A stretch of 64,000 nucleotides of DNA from Cryoendolithus antarcticus (lineage: Eukaryota > Ascomycota > Dothideomycetes > Cladosporiales > Cladosporiaceae): assembly GCA_002077065.1 (NCBI GenBank), contig NAJO01000037.1, positions 186,001 through 250,000 of the forward strand. Direction: 5' to 3'. The position numbers and the translations under genes were made by a program. This document shows positions 31,480 through 40,733 of this stretch, one piece after another (the stretch's first letter is position 1; each line of letters starts with the position of its first letter). Below the pieces are notes generated by a model. The model worked only from the letters and a program-made list of their open reading frames with translations, was not told where the DNA came from and made no database searches.

Positions 31480-34032
31480 ATGCCTCACAGCACACTATGG
31501 CAATCTCCAACATCAACACCCAGCAATAGCGACACCGAGCGTCTCCACCCACTCAGCTGGCCGAAAGAGGAAGAGCAGTCCCAACCACTGCAACAGACGC
31601 GCGAGTCAACAGTAGAGGACAACTTCCACGCCGCTGGGCGCTGTCCTTGCGCGCAGGAGCCGACAAGTCCACGCAGCCAGTATCGCAGACGACAGAGCCA
31701 GCAGTCTAGTCTGGCGAAGCTGGCAATGGCGGCAGTCTCGCGACAAGGCGACGATCGGCATTCAGGCAGCGACGATGAGCGGCCGCCACGGATCGACGAC
31801 CATCACGTCGAGCAGTTGCGATCGTCTCTTGATCGCGCACTTTCGCCCACGCTCGAGAAGAGGAAGCTTGATGCTGGACACTCAGCCAGTGCATCGTCAA
31901 CACTCCTGCCGAAGCCGATGCCACAGCTACCCAAGGGCACGGCCATGGCATCGGCACTCCATGGCCATGCGCGCGATCACAACGGTCACTCGATAGCTCT
32001 TAACGATACCCCGGCAGCGACAGCGCCTGCCTCGCCACGCATGTATGGCAATCAGTCAGCCCCAACTTCGAGCCTAGCTAATAGCGCAATCCTCAGCTTG
32101 CCAATGCGTCAGCTGTCCAGTACAGGCACCAGCACACCACGCGCAAGACCCACCACTTTGGACATCCCTGGATTGACGAAGAGCAAAGTCTCACCTGATG
32201 GAAGGATCGCTCAACGAGATGTTGGGGCAAAGCTGGTCATCATCATGGTAGGACTGCCTGCAAGAGGAAAGAGCTACATCACAAAGAAGTTGGCACGATA
32301 CTTGAACTGGCTGCAGCACGATACGAGAATTTTCAATGTCGGAGAACGGAGACGAGTGGCGGCTGGAAGCTCAAATACATGGGAGAACACGAGACCAGCA
32401 GAGACCAATGCATCTCGATCGATGGGCGTACAGTCTGATGCGGTGGGCGTGTCGCGGCGGGCGATCGAAAAAGCCGCAGGGAACACACGCCCGGTGAGCG
32501 CTGCACAGATCTTGTTAAACGGTGTGACTAAGGTCGAGCCACCTACACCAACGCAGACGACAGCAGAGGAGTCGCGAAACGGAGACGCAGATCCCGAGCA
32601 CTTGCCGGTAGAGCTACTGGAGAGCCGATTTCCGGAGATGGTCAAGGCACAAGCACACCAGGCGTCACTTGACGGTGCGTCACCTACGCCGGACGACGGC
32701 AAGATGGATCAGAGTGCGTCTTTCTTTGACCCGGCCAACAAGAAAGCTACCTTGATCCGAGAGCAGCTGGCGCTGAACACGCTGGAGGAGCTGCTGGACT
32801 ATATACTGGACCAGAATGGCAGTGTCGGCATTTTGGACGCAACAAACAGCACACTCGAGCGCCGAAAGATGATCATGCGGCGCATAAGAGAGCGCGCTGG
32901 TCCGGAGCTGAACGTGCTGTTCCTGGAATCGCGGTGTCTCGATCAAGATCTACTCGAAAGCAACATGCGCCTCAAGCTGGGCGGACCCGACTACAAGGAT
33001 ATGGACCCAGCTGTCGCACTGGCAGACTTCAAGAAGCGCATTGCAGTGTACGAGACAGCGTATGTGCCCTTGGGCGAGTACGAGGAGAAGAACAACATGC
33101 CCTACATTCAGATGATCGATGTCGGGCGGAAGATCATCTCGCATCAGATCAAGGGTTTCCTCTCGGCGCAGGCAAATTACTACCTCCTGAACTTCAACCT
33201 GGCACCACGGCAGATCTGGATAACGCGCCATGGACTCAGCGAAGACAACTTGTCTGGGAAGATTGGAGGCGACTCAGAGCTCAGCGAGGAGGGTCAGGCA
33301 TTCGCGAAGAGCCTGGCACAGTTCATGGACACCCAGCGGCAGATGTGGGACTCGCGGCAGCTGGAGAATGCGCAGAACACGCACTTCCCGCCTCAGCCAG
33401 GCGATGCGACACCACCGAACCCGTACTACACTCCGTCCTCGGCGTCTGAGCCACAGCAGTCTTCGTCGCTGTCCTCTGCGTCATCCGATTCAGGGTCGAT
33501 GGACTACTCACAGAAGCCTTTCTGCGTCTGGACCTCAATGTTGAAGCGCAGCATCCAGACAGCCGTCCACTTCCCGGACGAGACTTACGATGTCAAACAG
33601 ATGCGCATGCTCGATGAGCTTAATGCAGGCCATATGGAGGGTCTGACCTACAGCTGCATCTCCTCACTCTACCCCGAAGAATACGCCGCTCGAAAGAAGG
33701 ACAAGCTGCATTACCGCTACCCTGGTCCTGGCGGCGAAGGCTATCTGGACATCATTAATCGGCTGCGGCCTGTGATCGTCGAGCTCGAGCGTATGGAGGA
33801 GTCTGTACTGCTCATCGGACATCGCTCGGTGGCGAGGGTATTGCTCGCTTACTTCCGCGGACTGGACAGAAGGGAAGTCGCTGAGCTGGAGGTCCCGATT
33901 GGCGTGCTATACTGTCTCGAGCCCAAGCCCTACGGCGTTGATGTAAAGGTCTACCGATGGGATAGGCGGACCGAGTGGTTTAATGAGATTCGGCAGGAGG
34001 ATATTGGGAAGGATGAGAGGGTGGAGCGGTAA
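31480..34032 (+). CDS. 6-phosphofructo-2-kinase / fructose-2,6-bisphosphatase
   Basis: This is a single exon of 850 residues, longer than the animal enzymes because of a disordered N-terminus of about 240 residues. The kinase domain starts at KLVIIMVGLPARGKSYITKK, with Walker A GLPARGKS at residues 258-265. It continues with FNVGERRRV, GILDATNSTLERRKMI, FLESRCLDQ and the GGPDYKDMDPAVALADFKKR segment. About 110 low-complexity residues are inserted after FNVGERRRV, before ATLIREQLALNTLEELLDYI. The phosphatase domain has the histidine-phosphatase start ITRHGLSEDN (His584), LNAGHMEGLTYSCI and the second His in LIGHRSVARVLLAYF. The enzyme sets fructose-2,6-bisphosphate levels, switching glycolysis and gluconeogenesis. 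Both His residues are present, but the usual RHGES reads RHGLS, so phosphatase activity is uncertain. Confidence 0.93.
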   Translation: MPHSTLWQSPTSTPSNSDTERLHPLSWPKEEEQSQPLQQTRESTVEDNFHAAGRCPCAQEPTSPRSQYRRRQSQQSSLAKLAMAAVSRQGDDRHSGSDDERPPRIDDHHVEQLRSSLDRALSPTLEKRKLDAGHSASASSTLLPKPMPQLPKGTAMASALHGHARDHNGHSIALNDTPAATAPASPRMYGNQSAPTSSLANSAILSLPMRQLSSTGTSTPRARPTTLDIPGLTKSKVSPDGRIAQRDVGAKLVIIMVGLPARGKSYITKKLARYLNWLQHDTRIFNVGERRRVAAGSSNTWENTRPAETNASRSMGVQSDAVGVSRRAIEKAAGNTRPVSAAQILLNGVTKVEPPTPTQTTAEESRNGDADPEHLPVELLESRFPEMVKAQAHQASLDGASPTPDDGKMDQSASFFDPANKKATLIREQLALNTLEELLDYILDQNGSVGILDATNSTLERRKMIMRRIRERAGPELNVLFLESRCLDQDLLESNMRLKLGGPDYKDMDPAVALADFKKRIAVYETAYVPLGEYEEKNNMPYIQMIDVGRKIISHQIKGFLSAQANYYLLNFNLAPRQIWITRHGLSEDNLSGKIGGDSELSEEGQAFAKSLAQFMDTQRQMWDSRQLENAQNTHFPPQPGDATPPNPYYTPSSASEPQQSSSLSSASSDSGSMDYSQKPFCVWTSMLKRSIQTAVHFPDETYDVKQMRMLDELNAGHMEGLTYSCISSLYPEEYAARKKDKLHYRYPGPGGEGYLDIINRLRPVIVELERMEESVLLIGHRSVARVLLAYFRGLDRREVAELEVPIGVLYCLEPKPYGVDVKVYRWDRRTEWFNEIRQEDIGKDERVER

Positions 34033-34758
34033 TACTGGAAGGTAGGAGTGATTGATTGGTGCTGCAGTACTTTGAGCGAGGCGCTTTTGGCATTCCAGGT
34101 GGACTGCATGGGAAGTTTTACCTTTGAGTGAGGATCTGCAGACTTGGAGCGGGACTACGTGGTTTTGAGCGAGGTGTCTGGGATTGGGCAGTGCAGTCAT
34201 CAAGGTTGGGATACTGAATCGACTAGATGGACTAGACGAGACCGGTCATGAGGTAGGACTCAACATTAATGAGAAAGTGAAGTGCGTAACATGTCTGTCG
34301 TAGTTTGCTCAGAGCTATGAACTTCTGCACCTGACTGGTATTGCGGTATGATCTTTGTGAATTTCACTCATCTAGGGGTCGCCTTATGTGCATGGTCCGT
34401 CTACGGGAATGTCGATCTCCAGACATGGATGCCAGCACCTATATCTATATCCGTCGCCTATAGCGCCGGTAGACACATTTAAGTACCGTGCCGTCTCGTG
34501 GAGGCGCTGGTTCCTCGGCACAATTCCGAAGCGAGGCCAAGAGGGGCAGTTGCACGCTCAGTGTTAGGTGGGTTCGAGTTGTCGACTTCGTCATGAAATA
34601 ATACTGCCGCTCATGCTAGCAGAGGTCTAGGAGACGTCCAGGGAGCGTTCTTTGGAGATCGTCAAGACAGCGGACACGGCGTACCGAACTATGCTAAAAC
34701 TTGCGTGCGGCTATTGGGAGTGAATCATCAACGGGCACGACTCTACGACTGAAAAACC
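34033..34758. other. Intergenic region
   Basis: No gene is seen in this 726-bp stretch between two same-strand genes. Confidence 0.55.
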
Positions 34759-36183
34759 ATGAGCATGTCAGGGAAGCAAGTCCAGGACCACACTGCTGAA
34801 AGCGCACAAGCTCGACCGCAGCAGCAGGAGATCTCCTTCGTATCTTTTCAGGGAGGTACGAGCTTGGAGAATCGTAAAGCTGTGCGCGTTCAGGCGGCGA
34901 AGGCTAGTGCCGCTGCCAGGAAGGCTACGATCGCCAGGAAGCTTGCGACGCAGGGAAACAAGGATGAGGTGGTTGAGGAAGCAGAGACTGCGAGCACCCA
35001 GGCTCAACCTCGCAAGAGGAAGGTGGTCAAACAGGCTGAGCGAAGTCCTGAAGGCGCCCCAGTCGACCACAAGGCGGAGGGGGCTGATGGAGCTGTGGCG
35101 ATCAGAAGGCGCGTTCACGATGGTGAGCTACCGGATATACCGACACCACCACATTCGCCTGTTCCACTCGCGGAGGACGCGCAGGCGTTACCGAGGAAGC
35201 GGAAGCGAAGTGTTGTCGAGTATACACGATCAAGGCGTGGCATTGGGCCAAGACAAGGACAGAGTCTTAGTAGAGGTGCAGCGGGTTCAGTACAGGCACG
35301 TGAAATAGTCTTACCTCTCACACGATCTATCGGAAATGCCACGGGCGCACGCTGGAGCCACATCGCATCATTCGCAAAGACTATGTCAGCGCAAGAGATC
35401 TGTGTCGCTACCGCGCCGCCGCCCGCGGCACTGGCTCATGATTTACCACCGACTCCTCTGACGACCCCAGGCCTGCATGATTCCACTGGAGCAAGTCTCA
35501 CTCGAGCAGAGCCCTTCAATGCCTACCCGATCGAATACAACCCGATCTACGATCGACTTCTTCATCACATGCTGACGGTCTTCGCACCACGAGGCTGGCC
35601 TGCACTGAAGATCTCACATGCTCAGGGCCTTAGCTGGGAGGCATGGATGACACAGCACGCCCTCGCGGAGCCGGCACTCTTCCTTGTGCGGCTTTTGTTC
35701 GCCTCTGGCGACATGATCAGGCTTGGCATACTCGATCCTGCAGTATCGCTTTGGCTGCAGAATCGCGCTGTGCAAGCCATCAATGAAGCCTTGCAATCGC
35801 CGTCACGTGCCTGTTCAGATGGGTTGATCTTGGCTGTTGGACGCATCGCACTCCATGAGAGCATGTACGGCGATCGTGCTGCCGCGAACGCTATGCATCG
35901 GCCTGCGCAGCGACGTATGATCGATATGAGAGGTGGCATGCGAGGGCTGGGATTTCCGAAGCTCATTACTAGGTTGATGAGGTGGTCGGATCGGGTCATG
36001 GCTATGCAGGGTGGGAATGCGAGACTACTGCCTGACGACGAGGATGATGATGATGCTGGAGACAATGCGGGCGGCGCAGTCAAGGGAGGTGTGCGGCAAG
36101 ACGTACAGGTACTGGAGCAGTGGGTGCCCAATGAAGGCAAGGCGCTGAGACGGAGGATAGAGATTAGAGATCTGTTGGAGTGA
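34759..36183 (+). CDS. Fungal transcription-factor-like protein without a zinc cluster
   Basis: This is a single exon of 474 residues. The N-terminus has the block ISFVSFQGGTSLENRKAVRV followed by an Ala/Arg helix (AAKASAAARKATIARKL). It resembles the FVTY...R.VRS.AA start of fungal proteins annotated as C6-factor-like or tachykinin-family (DUF3468-type). Nuclear-signal-like runs (PRKRKVVK, PRKRKRSVVEYTRSRRG) and a Pro-rich stretch come next. The C-terminal half (about residues 250-420) is helical, with YDRLLHHMLTVFAPRGWPAL and MIDMRGGMRGLGFP. The latter is typical of the middle homology region after which these proteins are named. No Cys6 cluster is present. It is probably a nuclear regulator; targets are unknown. 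Confidence 0.7.
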   Translation: MSMSGKQVQDHTAESAQARPQQQEISFVSFQGGTSLENRKAVRVQAAKASAAARKATIARKLATQGNKDEVVEEAETASTQAQPRKRKVVKQAERSPEGAPVDHKAEGADGAVAIRRRVHDGELPDIPTPPHSPVPLAEDAQALPRKRKRSVVEYTRSRRGIGPRQGQSLSRGAAGSVQAREIVLPLTRSIGNATGARWSHIASFAKTMSAQEICVATAPPPAALAHDLPPTPLTTPGLHDSTGASLTRAEPFNAYPIEYNPIYDRLLHHMLTVFAPRGWPALKISHAQGLSWEAWMTQHALAEPALFLVRLLFASGDMIRLGILDPAVSLWLQNRAVQAINEALQSPSRACSDGLILAVGRIALHESMYGDRAAANAMHRPAQRRMIDMRGGMRGLGFPKLITRLMRWSDRVMAMQGGNARLLPDDEDDDDAGDNAGGAVKGGVRQDVQVLEQWVPNEGKALRRRIEIRDLLE

Positions 36184-36555
36184 AGCTGTCCCACCCCTGG
36201 AGACTCTTTGTTCACCTTTCTGTGTCAAGGGTTTAGTCTCGTCAAGTACAGAACGGGAGATATGTACAGCGCTCTACGTAGATGCGCCGTAGTGAAGGCC
36301 TGCGCAGCAAAAGTCATCTAACGTGCCCGTGTCGGCAGGTGAGGTCGCAGGTCGGCATATTTCCGTCGAGTATCCTCGTTTACGTACCAAGATTAGCGTC
36401 TTGGCATATACAGCCAATCGACAAACGTTCTCGAACGAACATCAGATGTCCACCTCGTTGACTCTGCGTTGGGCAATGCGACCACGCTTCGACATCTTAT
36501 GAGCCATTGTGCGGAGTCTGGAGTCTTTCATATCATGCGGTGATGAGTCGTGTCG
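36184..36555. other. Intergenic region
   Basis: This 372-bp spacer separates two same-strand regulator-like genes. No gene is seen. Confidence 0.55.
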
Positions 36556-38521
36556 ATGGACTACACGTTCGTGTCACAGTTCTCGACGGACGGACCGAAA
36601 AGGCGACGTCTTGCGAAGGCATGCCTGGCGTGTAGGTCGAAGAAGGTATGGGTGGCTGGGAAGTGCTCCCACCATGGCATAGTATCGTCTGACTGCTTGG
36701 TAGAAGCGATGTCACCATTTTGCGACCAAGCCATCTAATCATGACTCCGACGGCAGCGCTTCGCCCGTCGACAGTGCTCGAGATCGGCCAGGTACCGGCA
36801 ACGAATCCGGGAAAGCGACGTCGACGTCGAACAAGAGATCCAGAACAGAGCGACGATCGTCACTATCTGCATTATTGACGTCGACTGCGCAGCGTTTCAT
36901 CAGTGACCTCAACCCAGAGGCAAGGTTTCTCGACAGGAATCCAACGGATGCCTCGTACCCTCGCGGCAAAGCTACCGACAGCATAGGCGTGTGGGTCGAC
37001 AAGGATGAGTATGAGGCTTACATAAAGCTGCGAGAGGCTCGATCTGCGGAATCTGTCACCGCAGTGATCGCAGTGCCCTCTGCACCATCTGCTTCCCAGA
37101 TCTCAGGGCTAGTAGATGTGTACTTCCGCAAGTTCAACCCAATCTTGCCACTCTTGGACGAAGCGGCATTCCTGAGCGCACACTCCGCTGGGTCGGTGCC
37201 AGATGTCCTGCTGTTCGCGATTTGTTTAGTAGCTGCGAAGGATAAGGACGCTGAGCCGTTCCTATTCGATCCAGCCGTTGCCGGCGTTGCCATACCGCCG
37301 AGAGACTTCTGTCACGGGTTATACACCTTGATAAAGAGTCGACCCGTCTCACTCGGTCAATATGACAGGGTTACTCTGATTCGACTTCATGCCTTGCTCG
37401 GGCTCTACAACGATGGACCCGAAGGCTACGAAGGTGCATCGGTGGCCATGACGATGGCCATGCATCACTGCCAAACACTTGGTATACATCTAGGCCAGCA
37501 AGCGAGTCAGCCGGGCAAAGATGGCCGACCCATGAAGCTGTTATTCTGGTGCGTTTGGATCCTTGATCGCTTCAATGCTGCTGGCAATGGGCGGCCGATC
37601 ATGATGGCTGATGAAGATATCGCTATCGAGACGTTTGTGCAAGGCGAAAGCGGATATCCAGCATTCGAGGTTCTGCTCAAGATCTGCGAAGTGATTAACC
37701 GGGTGATCTCGTTCTACAGGCCTGGAAATCCACCTACCGTCACAGGCTGGGAGGAGCATTTCCCTGCCTTCGAAGAAATTGTCGAAGACTGCGCTGCGTG
37801 GGATCTCCCTTCGTCCATGCTCACAACTTTGCATGTCGCCTATTTGAGCACAGCAATCCTATCCCACCGATCGCAGGGCACGCGGAAGCTACCAAATACC
37901 ATGCCTTCTCACGTTCGCCAAACGATGGCGGCAACGCATGTAATCCGCCTGATGGCGCTCGAGCGTCTCGATAGCCTACATGCCTTTCCTTTCCTACCAT
38001 ACACTATCTCTCTAGCGATGTCAGTCTCGTATCAGCATCTCCGGCAGGATCAGTTACGACATCAGCAAGAAGATGCAAGGACTGACTTTGAAGCATGTTG
38101 CAGGATCTTGCAACAGTTAAGGAGAGCCTGGGCGTCAGTCGACGCAATGTGCACACTAGGCCAGAAGGTCCTCGATGAGCTTAAGCGCGCACCCGCGAAT
38201 GCACCATTGCGCTTGCAGAAGCCGTCGAAGGAAGCGAGAATTATCGCTGGGTTCGCCAACGCCTGCCGGGACAATGAAGAACCAGTTGTCAACGGACAGC
38301 GGAATAACGATGTCGATCAACGACCTTCGCCCGTGGGGGCAGACGACACAAATGGTGTCAGCACTGAGATCGCGACCTTCGATCCAGGTGAAGTCAATCA
38401 AGGCATATTCGAGGGCATGGATGACATCTTCGGCACCTACCTCGATCCCAACTATCCCATGAACTTGGATGACTTGTCTTTCCTAGACGACTTCGAACCT
38501 TGGAGCACGAACATCACATGA
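36556..38521 (+). CDS. Fungal-specific transcription factor with incomplete Zn2Cys6 cluster
   Basis: Exons 36556-36645 and 36704-38521 flank a 58-nt intron and give 635 residues. The first exon supplies KRRRLAKACLACRSKK. The second begins KRC, so Cys23-x2-Cys26-x6-Cys33 matches the first half of a Zn(II)2Cys6 cluster, and introns at this point are common in the family. The next residues (HHFATKPSNHDSDGS) contain no Cys4-Cys6. The rest is a normal fungal_trans-type domain: DVYFRKFNPILPLLDEAAFL, LHALLGLYNDGPEGYEGASV, AMTMAMHHCQTLGIHL and LFWCVWILDRFNAAGNGRPI. An acidic C-terminus (EGMDDIFGTY, MNLDDLSFLDDFEPW) looks like an activation domain. Either a small exon is hidden or the DNA-binding cluster is damaged. 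Confidence 0.82.
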
Positions 38522-39310
38522 AACATGTCATCTGAAACACAAATTTGCAGACGATATATCTCACGGCACGTACTCACTCATCTATTGCAGCGCCAAGTGC
38601 TCCGGACGCTCCGCCTGCTCCGTTTGCTGCCGAGTCTGCAGTCACCAGACTTCTCGTCGCCACTCTGTGCCTCGCCTCAGATCATCCGGTGTACCTCGCG
38701 CCTTGTGGCTTGATTGGCTCCGCTCGCTAAGCGTGAGCAGCGTGAAGCCTTAGTTGCGGAACCGGATCGAGCCCTACCATTCCAATAACGAAGGACGGCG
38801 AGTCGTGGAGACGCCACGAGGGAGTGCTCTGTCGAGTTCGTGCAGCAAAGCCGCAGGGAATGGTTCGTGAGCAGGCTGAGGCATACCTTTGTCGTTGCGA
38901 CGGCGTCAATCGAGTGTTGCATGGCGACTATGGACCCAAGGTCATGGCTATAGGAGCTACGCTACTCTGGCTTCATTTGAGCGGGTTATGCCTTGCGCAG
39001 CACGCCTCGAGTGCTGGCAGCGATCCGCGGCGGAAGATGCAAGAGATCGGACTTTAAGTGCCGCTTCAGCCTTCCCTAACGCAGTGCGCAGACGTCGATA
39101 GCGGCTGGTCGTAACGGGCTACCGAATTCGAAAAGTAAGGCAGGCAGTAAAGCCTTGATGAGACAGTGAGGCGAGGTACAGTGTGAATATCAGCGCTTTC
39201 ATTACAAAGAGATGCAGAACTACATGCATTATAAAGGCCAGAAATCAACCACTCACATCATACAAGAAATCCCTCAGACAACCTCAGGTCAACGCCCGAA
39301 CGCAGCACAT
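38522..39310. other. Convergent intergenic region
   Basis: This 789-bp space lies between convergent genes. I see no gene. Confidence 0.55.
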
Positions 39311-40151
39311 CTACTCGTCCTCTTCAATCGCAGTCTCCGTCTCCTCCCCCTCAGTCTGCTCCTGCCCAGCATCAGTCTGATAATCGCTCGTCTCTCCATT
39401 ATGCTTCTCCTCATCCTCCCCCTCGCGCTCCTCCTTCTTGATCTCAGCCTTCTGCTCAGCCTCCTCGACAATAGGCAGCACAGGCTCTTCGCGCGCATCA
39501 GGCACACTCTCGCCATCAAGCTTCCACTTCTGCACCGCCAAGATGATATCGACAGCCAGCTGGCCATTGCGTCGGAGAGCTTTCTCCCAGTGCGTGGGCA
39601 TGCCTTCGCCGAATACGAGCATGCGCGCGATGCAGTTCACCATTAGGACGCGCATGGGGGAGTCGTCGGTGGTGTTGGAGTAGATGTATTGCACTCTGCG
39701 CAGGCTGGGGAGGGTGTCCGAGTCGTGGTACCAGCGGCGCACGGCGTCCATGACATCGACTTGCAGCTTCTTGATCTCCCACTTCTCGCCCATGAGGTAC
39801 AAGTCCATCAAGGGGCCGAGATCCTTCTCCTCGTGCGGCGTGGGGATGTTATCAGCGTATAGCCAGGCGACGAACAGGCGGAAGGGTCCGTCATCTTCGT
39901 CTGGTAGGCCGTAGTATTGGTTCTTGTTGCCGGTCTTCTTGTAGAAGACGTCGCGGAAGAATTTGGAGCGGTGGCAGAGGAGCTTCTCGTGGAGCGTCCA
40001 GTGCGTGTTCTCGTCGCCGACGTAGATGTCTACCATGTCACGGGAGAGGAGCCTGGAAGGTTTATGGTCAGCCGTTTTCGTGGTACGCTGATAGGCGCAT
40101 TGCGACGTACTCATGGAGCTCCTTCTGCCGGGGCCCAGTTGTGGTGGCCAT
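39311..40151 (-). CDS. BTB/POZ domain protein with acidic tail
   Basis: Exons on the minus strand are 40111-40151 and 39311-40052, joined across a 58-nt GTACGT...CCAG intron to give 260 residues. The short first exon MATTTGPRQKELHE runs into LLSRDMVDIYVGDENTHWTL. A BTB fold follows: LHEKLLCHRSKFFRDVFY, DGPFRLFVAWLYADNIPTP and LMDLYLMGEKWEIKKLQVDV. The C-terminal 60 residues are Glu/Asp-rich and low-complexity. Such short fungal BTB proteins are very common and of unknown role, probably protein-protein adaptors. This spliced start is preferred over the unspliced one (MSTSQCAYQ) because it keeps consensus splice sites and a typical BTB lead-in. Confidence 0.85.
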
Positions 40152-40733
40152 TGCGCTTAGTCGCTATTTTGCTATATTACTAGGTCTTTCGTCGTAACGC
40201 GTTCGTAAACACTATCGCTAGTTCCAATGATTATTGGTACAACTGTGAAAGCCACGCGAGCAGAAAGTAAATGGAAGACCGTTATCTCTAGCCACGCGAA
40301 GGAGGCACGGGAGGCTGGAGGCTGGACGAAGCTCGCTGCCGTTACGTCAGTGCTCCGTGGACAGGGCGCTAATGCAAGCACTTCCAATCCGACAGACTTC
40401 TGGCAGGCGCTAGCGTGAAACCGGTTTAGAGTTGTGGCACAATCCTGGCTGTCGCCTGTAGTTGCATGTTGATGCTCAAGACTACAGCTACCGAGTATGT
40501 GCGCAGATATACTGTGCTGAGAGTCAACGAAGCCAACGATGCTGTCTGTGAGAATTTTCTATTGCTACAAAACAAGCCAGTCTTCGAGGCAGTCGGAGTC
40601 CTCTTCTTTACACAAATGTCCGGGGTATCATCGCCATCGTTATCATCACAGCATCCAACGGAACATCGGAGTGTTCCTTTCTCATGCGCCAAAACTCCCA
40701 ATCTGCGTGACGCTCATCTACAGCATTATCGTT
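40152..40733. other. Intergenic region
   Basis: This 582-bp stretch holds the promoter of the BTB gene and the 3' end of the next minus-strand gene. No gene is seen. Confidence 0.55.
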
